From: Planctomycetota bacterium
GTDB taxonomy: Bacteria > Planctomycetota > Planctomycetia > Gemmatales > Gemmataceae
Reading direction: 5' to 3'
NCBI GenBank assembly: GCA_016195405.1
Contig: JACPZP010000020.1
Location: forward strand, 54,265 to 118,264
Length of the DNA: 64,000 nucleotides
Part shown: positions 16,656 to 24,559 of the stretch, one piece after another
Position numbering within the stretch: position 1 is the first letter of the stretch
How the letters are laid out: each line of letters starts with the position of its first letter
Made by a program: the position numbers and the translations under genes
The notes under the pieces: model-generated
The model's database searches: none
Told to the model about the DNA's origin: nothing
The model's input: the letters and a program-made list of their open reading frames with translations, nothing else

Positions 16656-17557
16656 TACTTCACCTCGTCACCAAGCACCTTGTGCAGATGCAGATGAAAC
16701 GGCCCGAGGTTGCCGCCGTAGTTGCCGGCTGAGATGGCGATCACGCCGGGCACACAGGCGGCGTGGATGCCGGTGCGCATCGCCTCTACCACCGAAGCTT
16801 GGTCAATGCCGTCGATGACGATCTCATAGACCGCGCCGGTTCCCTCCGGCAAGGCGGTATTCACTTGGCCTCGCAGGGTTGGACAATACGCGTCGTTCGT
16901 GCTCGCTTTGAGCTTCTTGTAACGGCTGCCCACTTTGCTGCCGGAGCGAACGATGCCGCCGGGAAAAGGCAGGATCACGCCTGGCGCTTTGCGAATCGCC
17001 TCGACCGCCTTTTCCGCCGACCCAAGAGCATCCGCCTGGGTCTTGGCCAGAATCAGGAAGTTGCCGCCCGCGACGCCTTTGATCGTGCCGAAGACGTCTT
17101 CGCAGGTGAACTCGCCGTCCATAACAGGAATTCGCCAGTAGCGGCGGCCTTCGAGCTTTTTGCTGATCTGAAAGCCGTCGCCAAAGAAGCGCAAATTGCC
17201 ACCGATGCGAATGGACTTGTCCTTCACCACCGGCAGCCCGTTATAGCACGCCGTCGTGGGACAAGTGAGAATGCATTGGCCAACGCGGCTTATCGCCGCC
17301 TTTTGCAGCGCATCGCGGCTGAAAGCGAACAGGAGCAAGCTGACTCCGGGCCGTCCGTCTGGAGTATCCTCGCGGGACAGGAGGCGCTCGATGCCCGCTT
17401 CGGCGTCGCAGCCGATCACCGACGAAGCGTATCCAGTCGCGACCTGGCCAGCGGTTCGTGCCCATTCCTCGGACACGGCGGTCACAAGAAGGCGAGCTGC
17501 CGTCATCGGGAACGCTTCGGCGAAGGTGTCTTCAATGGGGATGGAGTTGATGTTCAC
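16655..17557 (-). CDS. ftr: formylmethanofuran:tetrahydromethanopterin formyltransferase
   Basis: This 300-residue enzyme transfers a formyl group between methanofuran and tetrahydromethanopterin (EC 2.3.1.101), a step of the H4MPT-linked C1 pathway used by methanogens, methylotrophs and many planctomycetes. It matches the family over its whole length: the N-terminal IEDTFAEAFPMTAARLLVTA, the central CPTTACYNGLP and GNLRFFGDGFQ, and the C-terminal AISAGNYGGNLGPFHLHLHK. It is a cytoplasmic protein and normally a homotetramer. In bacteria it usually sits with fhcABC; here it opens a different operon with flavoprotein, radical SAM and phosphoesterase genes. No other C1 gene is visible in the window. 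Confidence 0.93.
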   Translation of the reverse strand: MNINSIPIEDTFAEAFPMTAARLLVTAVSEEWARTAGQVATGYASSVIGCDAEAGIERLLSREDTPDGRPGVSLLLFAFSRDALQKAAISRVGQCILTCPTTACYNGLPVVKDKSIRIGGNLRFFGDGFQISKKLEGRRYWRIPVMDGEFTCEDVFGTIKGVAGGNFLILAKTQADALGSAEKAVEAIRKAPGVILPFPGGIVRSGSKVGSRYKKLKASTNDAYCPTLRGQVNTALPEGTGAVYEIVIDGIDQASVVEAMRTGIHAACVPGVIAISAGNYGGNLGPFHLHLHKVLGDEVK

Positions 17558-17623
17558 CGGACAGATCTCGGGCGGCGGATCGCTGGTTCCTTACATTGAT
17601 GATATGAACCGCAAATCCTGTCT

Positions 17624-17718
17624 AGTGCTGCGTCACACCTAAAAAGTCGGGTAGCCGCTCTCGCCAGAGTGCGCGTTTTGGCAAACGCTGCTTCCCGATA
17701 AAGCTGTGACGTAGCACT
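17624..17718. repeat. 95-bp element with 14-bp terminal inverted repeats (MITE-like)
   Basis: AGTGCTGCGTCACA (17624-17637) and TGTGACGTAGCACT (17705-17718) are inverted copies with one mismatch. The interior has no reading frame of note but includes a GTAGC head followed by CGCTCTC-GCCA-GAGTGCG (17651-17673), a REP-like hairpin with one mismatched pair. Size, ends and lack of coding capacity suggest a miniature inverted-repeat element or the relic of an insertion sequence. It lies just upstream of the Ftr operon. Confidence 0.55.
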
Positions 17719-17733
17719 TGCACCAGGATTAAC

Positions 17734-17769
17734 AAAAAATGGCTTCAGCCGACGCTGAAGCCATTTTTT
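17734..17769. terminator. bidirectional intrinsic terminator
   Basis: A perfect 16-bp inverted repeat, AAAAAATGGCTTCAGC and GCTGAAGCCATTTTTT, encloses a CGAC loop. A run of six T follows the stem on either strand. It starts 15 bp after the stop of the minus-strand WD40 pseudogene, which it probably served. Confidence 0.85.
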
Positions 17770-17784
17770 GGCTGCAAAGGCATA

Positions 17785-18674
17785 TCAGAACAAGAGATGC
17801 GAAAATGGTTTCAGCGCGGCGCTGGGACTTCCGGTCAGCGCCACGAAGCGATTGTCAGGAGAAAAAGCGAAGGCGGTGTGGCCATGGTTGGTGCCGAGCT
17901 GGTGTCTAAAAGGAAACTCCCTAAGCTGTTGTCCACCAGCTGCATCCCACAGCAAGAGCCTGCCGTCCGCCGCGCCTGTTAGCGCCTGCATGCCGCCCGG
18001 CCCAAACGCCACCGAATCGACTTGGTCCCGGTGGCCGTTTACGACATGGATCTCCTTGCCCGTCTCTACGTTCCAGAACGCGACCGCGGCCTGCGCCGGC
18101 ACCGCCAACGTCTTGCCGTCGGAAGTAACGGCCATCGCGAAATGCTGCTCCTGGCCGAAGCGATTGCCGAAAGGGTCCTCTCCGAGCGAAACCGCGATCG
18201 GAAAGACGTGAATTTGCTTGCCGGTCTTCAGATCGTATGCGACGACGCGACCCGTGTCGGCGATAAAGAGAGTTTTTTGATCGGGAGAGAGCAGCATGCC
18301 TTGCACGCCGCCCTGAACGCCGCCCTGACGGCCCCATTTGAAAAGGAAAACGCCGCGTGTTGAGCTTGGCCGTGAAAGGGATTTTCCGGATCTCTTTCCC
18401 AGTGCGGGCATCCCAAAAGCGCAGTGCGCCATCCAGGCTGTGCGTGACCAGCATGGCGCCGTCCCCGGAATAGCCCGCGAACACAACCGCCCCCGGATGC
18501 CGAAAGCGTATTGTTCCCAGCCGGGCGACCGCGCCTTCGGGCAACGGATCGCCCGTTCGATCTACTTTGACCGCCGCTGACTTTTCCTTGGAACCGGGCG
18601 TCTGCGCGTCCGGCGGCCGGCATGGCCAGGAAGGACGCCAACCCGGCGCAGAGCACAAAGCGTATGCACGACAT
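17785..18674 (-). pseudogene. WD40-repeat protein broken by two frameshifts
   Basis: Three frames must be joined to recover one protein. The signal peptide MSCIRFVLCAGLASFLAMPA is in one frame. The middle (KEKSAAVKVDRTGDPLPEGA, then ARLGTIRFRHPGAVVFAG) continues in a second, from about 18605. The end, with blades such as VAFWNVETGKEIHVVNGHRD and LTGAADGRLLLWDAAGG, is in a third, from about 18350. The assembled product would be an exported WD40 protein of the type common in planctomycetes, but shorter than usual. No frame alone gives a sensible protein, so I call it a pseudogene; two sequencing errors are the alternative. The terminator at 17734-17769 follows. Confidence 0.8.
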
Positions 18675-18782
18675 GGCGGACTCCAGGAGATGGCGGAGTT
18701 AATCGGGGGATTCCCTACCCTACGGTAGCCCGAAGCCGAGCGATTTTCCAGCAAAAAGAGAGTGAGCGGTGCGTGTTGAAGC

Positions 18783-19466
18783 TTACTTAGCCCGGTCAAT
18801 CAGGAGTCGTTTGCGGATTCGCTCACAGGAAAGCGGCCCGCCATGTCCCGCATAGATTCTCGCCGGCGCGTGCTCGCGCACCAAACGCTCCAGGCTGCTT
18901 CTTAACATGGCGAAATCCTCGGCGAAATAGTGATAGGTGGGGACGTGCCGCAGGATGCGGCCGCCCAAGTAGCCGCCCATCAGCAAGTCGCCGACGATCG
19001 CGTCTCCCTCGCCGGTCAACACCGAGATGGAGCCTGCCGTGTGTCCGGGGGTGTGGATGATGCGGGCATCCACTCCGAACGCACTTAGACTGAATTCCGA
19101 AGTGATGACGATATCCGGCTCAACCGGCGGGAAGCGCCTGTCAAGGAACGGTTTCGCCAGGCGCGCGGTCAGGCACGTTGGTCGTAGTATTCCGTTCGAG
19201 CCTGTATTCATCTTCTCCGCATCGCCTTCGTGAATCACTACTGGAACCGCCGGCGCTCCTTGCTTGAGCCGCCAGGTGCTGCCACAGTGGTCCCAGTGGC
19301 CGTGCGTGTGCAGGATTAGCGCCAAATCCGTCAGTTTGACGCCTTCCCGCTCCAGGGCGGCGACGATCCGGGGTCCCTCGTGCGGCCTGCCGGTGTCGAC
19401 GAGGATCGGGCGGCTGTCACGCAGCAGAAACACGTTCGAGATGCCGAGCCGAATCTGTATCAACAT
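18783..19466 (-). CDS. MBL-fold metallo-hydrolase
   Basis: This 227-residue metallo-beta-lactamase-fold hydrolase carries the metal-binding signature HTHGHWDH (about residue 73), a later histidine in IIHTPGHTAGSIS, an aspartate in AIVGDLLMGG and a final histidine in IYAGHGGP, the full ligand set for two metal ions. The family includes glyoxalase II, lactonases and quorum-quenching enzymes, and the substrate is not evident. I chose the ATG at 19466 (MLIQIRLGISNVFLLRD), which leaves about 100 bp for divergent promoters; a longer start would overlap the lipase gene on the other strand. Confidence 0.85.
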   Translation of the reverse strand: MLIQIRLGISNVFLLRDSRPILVDTGRPHEGPRIVAALEREGVKLTDLALILHTHGHWDHCGSTWRLKQGAPAVPVVIHEGDAEKMNTGSNGILRPTCLTARLAKPFLDRRFPPVEPDIVITSEFSLSAFGVDARIIHTPGHTAGSISVLTGEGDAIVGDLLMGGYLGGRILRHVPTYHYFAEDFAMLRSSLERLVREHAPARIYAGHGGPLSCERIRKRLLIDRAK

Positions 19467-19567
19467 GGCCGCGCCAATCCGCCTGAGGATCTGGTTCCGG
19501 ATTGCCCAAGGTTCCCCCTTCATTTAGAATTAGCAAATTGTTGACGCCGGCTACACGGTTTGATGGC

Positions 19568-20332
19568 ATGTTGCCCAAGATACGAACGCCGATTGTTCTC
19601 GTGCATGGCCTGCTCGGCTTCGACCGCTTGAAGGTCGCCGGGCTGACCGTGGCCAACTATTTTCCCGGCATCGTCGAGTCGCTGCAAGCCGCCGGCAATC
19701 GAGTCTTGATTCCGACCCTGAGCCCAACCGGTGGAGTTGCTGACCGCGCTCGCCAGCTCAAGACATTTCTCGACCTCGAATCTCCCGCCGAGCCGGTGCA
19801 TCTTCTCGCGCACAGCATGGGCGGTCTCGACGCCCGCTATATGATCTCCAAGCTTGGCATGGCGGACCGCGTCTTGACCTTAACCACACTTGGAACGCCG
19901 CACCGGGGCAGCGCCTTCGCCGACTGGGGTTTGGAGCGTCTCGAGCGCCTTGTCCGGCCCGTCTTCGATTTTCTAAGCATTCCTAGCCAGGCGTTCTACG
20001 ACCTGACGACCGCGAACTGCAAGAAGTTCAACCACGAAGTGCCCGACGTTCCCGGGGTGCGCTATTTCTCCGTCGCCGCCCGGCACGACGGCAGCTTCAT
20101 GAACCCCGAATGGCTCTTGCCCTACAACATCGTTTATCAAGCGGAAGGCCCCAACGACGGCGTGGTCTCGGTCGCCTCGGCCAGCTACGGCGAACGCATC
20201 GAAGTCTGGGACGGCGATCACTTCACCCTGGTCAACTGGCTCAATCCCTTCAATCTCATTCGCAGCCGCTGGCGCAACCCCGAGCCGAAATACGCACCGC
20301 TATTGGCACGGTTGCGCGACGAAGGCTTTTGA
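19568..20332 (+). CDS. alpha/beta-hydrolase, lipase-like
   Basis: This 254-residue hydrolase resembles triacylglycerol lipases of the LipA/Pseudomonas type. The oxyanion-hole strand TPIVLVHGLLGFDR is near the start, the nucleophile serine lies in LLAHSMGGLDARY, and the acid and base of the triad are probably the Asp in EGPNDGVVS and the His in DGDHFTLVNW. No signal peptide is visible from the ATG at 19568, so it may be intracellular or exported without a foldase. An upstream frame extends to 19502, but the shorter start matches the first strand of the fold. The tRNA-Met gene follows 86 bp downstream. Confidence 0.85.
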   Translation: MLPKIRTPIVLVHGLLGFDRLKVAGLTVANYFPGIVESLQAAGNRVLIPTLSPTGGVADRARQLKTFLDLESPAEPVHLLAHSMGGLDARYMISKLGMADRVLTLTTLGTPHRGSAFADWGLERLERLVRPVFDFLSIPSQAFYDLTTANCKKFNHEVPDVPGVRYFSVAARHDGSFMNPEWLLPYNIVYQAEGPNDGVVSVASASYGERIEVWDGDHFTLVNWLNPFNLIRSRWRNPEPKYAPLLARLRDEGF

Positions 20333-20418
20333 GCACCGGGCACGCAGGTGAGGCCGGCCACTTGCCAGAGCGCGGCACCCGTCGCTATGATTCTGAAAGA
20401 ACTCTGATGAAGTTCCAA

Positions 20419-20493
20419 GGCGGCGTAGCTCAGCCTGGTCAGAGCAGCGGCTTCATAAGCCGCGTGTCACTGGTTCAAATCCAGTCGCCGCTA
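20419..20493 (+). tRNA. tRNA-Met (anticodon CAT)
   Basis: This 75-nt cloverleaf has acceptor stem GGCGGCG/CGCCGCT (first pair G-U), D arm with GCTCAGCCTGGTCAGAGC, anticodon stem GCGGC/GCCGC with loop TTCATAA, and T arm CTGGTTCAAATCCAG. The anticodon is CAT. The anticodon stem lacks the three consecutive G-C pairs of an initiator, so this is an elongator tRNA-Met, or a tRNA-Ile that is modified at C34. No CCA is encoded. Confidence 0.92.
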
Positions 20494-20529
20494 CTTCCGT
20501 TCCACGTATTCGATTGACTTTTCATTCCA

Positions 20530-21591
20530 TCATTTTTCTACCGCACACGCCAAGCACAACAGATCGACGGTTTCGTTGGTAAATGCGGCGGAAAACGTGC
20601 CGCGATGGCAGCGGCTGCACGATAGCGGTTCGAGCTTCTTGACCAAAGCGTTCCAATACACCTGGTAATCGCGAATTGCTTGTTTCCGCTGAATCGTGAT
20701 TGGGACAACCAGCGCCGGAATTCGAACCCGCGCAACGACGATCGGCCGCAACTCGGCGCGCAAGCCATAGTTCTCGTTCAATTCCGCCAGCTTGCGACGC
20801 AACTCGACATCAACGGCCCGCTTTTTGGCGGCGATGTCCTCGGGTGACGGAACCGCCGCCGTGCGGCGCTTCGAGTTGCCTGCTTCGCGCGCCAACGCTC
20901 GATAATAGTCCCGAAGGCGCTTGCGATCTCGCTCGAGACGCTGTTCGATGCGATGGACGAATTCGACCGATGCCGTAAGCAGCCGACGTTTTCCTTCTGC
21001 GATCGCTTTGGCGTACGTGCTCCGATCTTCCGATGCGCTAACGGAGTCGTCGCCGTGCAAGTCCGGTTCCTGAAACACGTCCGGCAAGTCGACTACGGCC
21101 CCAGTCTCCGCATTGATCGCGATGTGAAAGATCGCTTCCCACACGTCCTCCGACTGCAAGGCGCCTTGAAGCGTCCAGACGTGATACTCGACCAGCGCCG
21201 GCTCGGCAGTGCCATATTTGGCGCGAGCGTTTTGCCAGGCGAATGTTTTGACGATCTTGTCGGTCAGGTCGCGGCTAGTGAGGTACCGTTCCGGGATGCA
21301 AAAGGAGCCATCGCGCGGCACGGCTGCCTGCAACACCCGTGAGGCAACGTCGAGGAACTCACCTCCGAGTCCGACAGGAAGCGTTCCAGGAGCGGCCGTC
21401 AGACCCAGCGAAAACTCCTCGCTCGGCAGATGGGCGGCCTTCGCGACCTCGGGAGGTGCGACGACCGAGCCGGGCGCCTCAACGGTGGGCCAATCGGCAA
21501 CCCCGCCGCTGCGTTCGAAAAGCTCGACCGCAAACGTCTGCAATTCGCGGTCGAGGGCGGTAGCGGACGCGCTCGAAACCGATATGGTCAT
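20530..21591 (-). CDS. partner protein of the SNF2 helicase, C-terminal zinc-finger-like
   Basis: This 353-residue protein has an N-terminal domain of about 180 residues, a charged helical middle (about 200-265, EQRLERDRKRLRDYYRALAR) and a C-terminal part that ends with two CxxC pairs, LSCSRCHRGTF and LLCLACAVEK, which could bind one zinc. I see no nuclease or ATPase motif. It starts inside the stop of the SNF2 helicase gene (ATGA overlap, 21588-21591), so the proteins are translationally coupled. It is probably a nucleic-acid-binding subunit that targets the helicase. I do not recognise a named family. Confidence 0.75.
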   Translation of the reverse strand: MTISVSSASATALDRELQTFAVELFERSGGVADWPTVEAPGSVVAPPEVAKAAHLPSEEFSLGLTAAPGTLPVGLGGEFLDVASRVLQAAVPRDGSFCIPERYLTSRDLTDKIVKTFAWQNARAKYGTAEPALVEYHVWTLQGALQSEDVWEAIFHIAINAETGAVVDLPDVFQEPDLHGDDSVSASEDRSTYAKAIAEGKRRLLTASVEFVHRIEQRLERDRKRLRDYYRALAREAGNSKRRTAAVPSPEDIAAKKRAVDVELRRKLAELNENYGLRAELRPIVVARVRIPALVVPITIQRKQAIRDYQVYWNALVKKLEPLSCSRCHRGTFSAAFTNETVDLLCLACAVEK

Positions 21592-23609
21592 TGAAAATCC
21601 TCGCCGAACAAAGCGTCGTCAAGCTCCTTGGTTTGCACGTATTGCTCCTGAGCTTCCAGCAGCGTCTCTCCCAGCGTTTCGAAGGACTGAGTCAGCTCCA
21701 CATCGTCACGGGACCGAAGCCAAAGATTGAGCACCAACGACTCGAACTGATCGCCTTGCTCTAAGTTGCCCAGGATCGAACCGACCTCCCCTACAACCAG
21801 CTCGAACATGCGAATTTTTTCGTTCAACACGTTTAAAATGCGCTCTTCCAACGATCCCGCGGTGCAGAGGTTAAAAACGAACACCTCGCGAGTCTGTCCG
21901 TAGCGATGCACGCGGCCGACGCGCTGCTCGATCTTCATCGGATTCCAAGGCAGATCGTAATTGATGAGCGTGTCGGCGAACTGCAAGTTGCGTCCCTCGC
22001 CTCCCGACTCGGTGCAAAGCATGATCGGAACGCGTTCGCGAAAGTCGGCGACGGCCTGATCTTTTTCCTGTGCCGTCCGGTCGCCCGAGAAGACGGAGAA
22101 CGTTAGGCCTTTTGCGTGTAGGATGCTTTCGAGATGGCCCAACGTTCGGCGGAAGTTGACGAAGATAAGAAGCTTGTGCCCTTGCGATTGCTGAACCAGT
22201 TCCAGCAAGCGGGCGTCTTTGGCGGATTCGTTGATCGATCGCGCCAAACGGGCTAATTCCGCCGCCTCGGAATCCGCCGCCTCGGAATCCGCCGCCTCGG
22301 AATCTGCGGCGTCTGACTGCGCGGCGGCAATTCGCTCGAGCGACGCCGCGACGGCCACGGGATGACTTCCCTGGGCGGCGAGCAGGCTGCTTAGCTGCAG
22401 CCGCGAAACGGAACTCGGTGTATCGATGGCGCGGTCGGTATCGGCACTGAGATCGTTTACCTCTGTTTCATCCGCGGCGGCATCATCGCTCGCCGCCGCG
22501 CCGTTCACCAGGCCGCTGCCGCGGCGCCGCAGATACTGGGTCAGCTTCCGGTACAACTCCGCTTCGGGCGTGCTGGGTTTGGCCAGGATGGTTTGCGCGT
22601 AGCGCGGCGGGAGATTGAGTTGCACAAGACTGCGCGTGTTGCGGACCATCACCTCGCCAAGCAATGATCGCAACCGTTCACGGTTCAGCGCGTCGCGCGG
22701 GTTCCCACGCTTGACGTATTGCTTTTTGAAGTCTGCCTCGGTCCGCAAATGGCCCGGGGCCAGCAGCGTGAGCAAGTTATATAGTTCGACGAGATTGTTC
22801 TGCACCGGCGTCGCGGAAAGCAGGAACATGAAGCGCCGTTGCAGCGAGTTGACGAGTTGCCAATTCAGCGTGGCCCGGTTCTTACAGTGGTGAGCTTCGT
22901 CCACGATGACCAAATCCCAGCTTTGAGCCGCTACAATTGACGCTCGCTTCTTCGTCTTGGCGAACGCCAGCGAGGCAAGCACGCGGTCGTGCTGAGACCA
23001 AAACTCGGGCCGATCGGCCGCGACTCCCTTCGGGGGAATGGTGAACTCAAGATCGAATTTGCTGCTTAGTTCTTCATACCATTGCGACACGAGCGGCGCG
23101 GGAACCAAGATCAAAATCCGCCGCGCCATGCCGCGCAGCAGGTATTCACGAAGGAGTAAACACGCCTCGATGGTTTTCCCCAGCCCGACCTCGTCCGCCA
23201 GCAACACCCGGCCGCGAAAATGCCGCAATACTTTGCGCACCGTTTCAATCTGATGCGGCAAATGTTCCACGCCATGGACGCCTTCCAGACACAGCAGCTC
23301 GTCGAAGCCGCGCAACAGGCTGAGCCTGGCGTGTTCCTGATGCAGCCAGAGATCGCGCGGATCGGTGGTGCGGCGCCCGCTCGGGAACGGCGCCGCGCTG
23401 AAGGAAACCGGAATTCCGCCGGGAGTTAACCAAGAGTCGGCGCAACGATTGGCAGTCGCGGACTGCGCGGCGATTTCCGAGTTGGCTGAAGATTCGTGCG
23501 ACCGTACTCGCAAGGCCATGAATCCATTCTCCCAACGCCAGCGATCTGACATCATGTTAGAAGGGCGCGGCGACTCTGTCGTTCTATGACACGGTGACAG
23601 GTGAGACAT
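21588..23609 (-). CDS. SNF2-family DEAD/DEAH-box helicase
   Basis: This is a double-stranded-DNA-dependent ATPase of helicase superfamily 2. The first RecA-like domain has Walker A LADEVGLGKTIEA, Walker B IVDEAHHC and motif III LLSATPVQNN. The second has SGGEGRNLQFADTLINYDLP (motif V) and EQRVGRVHRYGQ (motif VI). Between them an Asp/Ser/Ala-rich insert contains a 15-bp tandem repeat. The total is 673 residues from the first ATG; codons 19, 20 and 31 are other ATGs and the first ~60 residues look unstructured, so the true start may be later (about 23555). Bacterial SNF2 proteins of this HepA/RapA-like type act in transcription recycling or defence; the partner gene downstream is the only context. 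Confidence 0.88.
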   Translation of the reverse strand: MSHLSPCHRTTESPRPSNMMSDRWRWENGFMALRVRSHESSANSEIAAQSATANRCADSWLTPGGIPVSFSAAPFPSGRRTTDPRDLWLHQEHARLSLLRGFDELLCLEGVHGVEHLPHQIETVRKVLRHFRGRVLLADEVGLGKTIEACLLLREYLLRGMARRILILVPAPLVSQWYEELSSKFDLEFTIPPKGVAADRPEFWSQHDRVLASLAFAKTKKRASIVAAQSWDLVIVDEAHHCKNRATLNWQLVNSLQRRFMFLLSATPVQNNLVELYNLLTLLAPGHLRTEADFKKQYVKRGNPRDALNRERLRSLLGEVMVRNTRSLVQLNLPPRYAQTILAKPSTPEAELYRKLTQYLRRRGSGLVNGAAASDDAAADETEVNDLSADTDRAIDTPSSVSRLQLSSLLAAQGSHPVAVAASLERIAAAQSDAADSEAADSEAADSEAAELARLARSINESAKDARLLELVQQSQGHKLLIFVNFRRTLGHLESILHAKGLTFSVFSGDRTAQEKDQAVADFRERVPIMLCTESGGEGRNLQFADTLINYDLPWNPMKIEQRVGRVHRYGQTREVFVFNLCTAGSLEERILNVLNEKIRMFELVVGEVGSILGNLEQGDQFESLVLNLWLRSRDDVELTQSFETLGETLLEAQEQYVQTKELDDALFGEDFQ
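22261..22305. repeat. 15-bp tandem repeat, three units, inside the SNF2 gene
   Basis: The unit GCCGCCTCGGAATCC occurs at 22261, 22276 and 22291, the third with one change at its end. It is in frame and encodes A-A-D-S-E on the minus strand, extending an acidic linker between the two helicase domains. Copy-number change would alter linker length without breaking the frame. Confidence 0.9.
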
Positions 23610-23665
23610 GATGATCCGAGTGCATTACCATCTCTAACCTAATCTTTTCCGTTGGCACGCAAGTC

Positions 23666-24559
23666 GTGGCCCTTGTGGACATCCCCGCCTCGGCCGGCAC
23701 TGTCCTTCATCCGCGCGGTGCCGTCGGCGTCATCGTGAAGGCGCCCGCTGACCACGAGCATTCGTATCGCGTTCGTTTCGCCGACGGTTTCGAAGCTTCG
23801 CTCAAACGGAACGAGATCACGATGTTAGCTCAATTCAAGGAGGGCGAAATCTGCGATAGCGCCCATGCCGTCGCTCAAACGGATCTTTACGAGCGAGTCA
23901 TTTATCGCTGCGTTATCGGCTCACAGGCGTATGGGCTCGCCGACGCGGAATCGGACGTGGATCGGCGTGGCATCTATCTGCCGCCTGCCGATTTGCACTG
24001 GTCGCTCTACGGTGTTCCCGAGCAATTGGAGAATGATGAGACACAGGAGGCGTACTGGGAGATTCAAAAATTCCTCGTGTTGGCGCTCAAGGCGAACCCA
24101 AACGTGCTGGAGTGCCTCTATACGCCGTTGATCGAGAAGGCGACCCCGCTCGCTCAGGAGCTGCTCGACATGAAGTCGATCTTCCTATCGCGGATGGTGT
24201 ATCAGACTTACAACGGGTACGTCATGTCGCAGTTCAACAAGATGCAGGCCGACATCCGCAACAAGGGTCTGGTGAAGTGGAAGCACGTCATGCATTTGAT
24301 CCGATTGTTGCATTCGGGCATCGGCGTGCTTCGGGACGGCATCGTTCCGGTAAGAGTGGACGCGCACCGCGAGCGGCTCTTGGCGATCCGGCGCGGGGAA
24401 ATGCCGTGGGAAGACGTCGAGAACTGGCGGCTGAGCCTTCATCAAGAATTCAACGCGGCGTTCGAAACAACCAAGCTGCCGGAGCGCCCCGATTACGAAC
24501 GCGCCAATGCGTTCCTCATCAGAGCCCGGCGGAAGGCAGTGTCGGAGGAATTGCCGTGA
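23666..24559 (+). CDS. RlaP-type nucleotidyltransferase (PF10127), first copy
   Basis: This 297-residue protein has an SH3-like N-terminal extension of about 60 residues (VIVKAPADHEHSYRVRFADG) followed by a DNA polymerase beta-type nucleotidyltransferase domain. The signature is GSQAYG (Gly85, Ser86) then SDVD with Asp97 and Asp99 as metal ligands, followed by RRGIYLPP. It matches the RlaP family, which is found beside RNA ligases and end-healing enzymes and is proposed to act in RNA repair. The GTG start at 23666 has only a weak ribosome site. The stop overlaps the start of a second, diverged RlaP gene, so they are co-expressed. Confidence 0.85.
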   Translation: MALVDIPASAGTVLHPRGAVGVIVKAPADHEHSYRVRFADGFEASLKRNEITMLAQFKEGEICDSAHAVAQTDLYERVIYRCVIGSQAYGLADAESDVDRRGIYLPPADLHWSLYGVPEQLENDETQEAYWEIQKFLVLALKANPNVLECLYTPLIEKATPLAQELLDMKSIFLSRMVYQTYNGYVMSQFNKMQADIRNKGLVKWKHVMHLIRLLHSGIGVLRDGIVPVRVDAHRERLLAIRRGEMPWEDVENWRLSLHQEFNAAFETTKLPERPDYERANAFLIRARRKAVSEELP

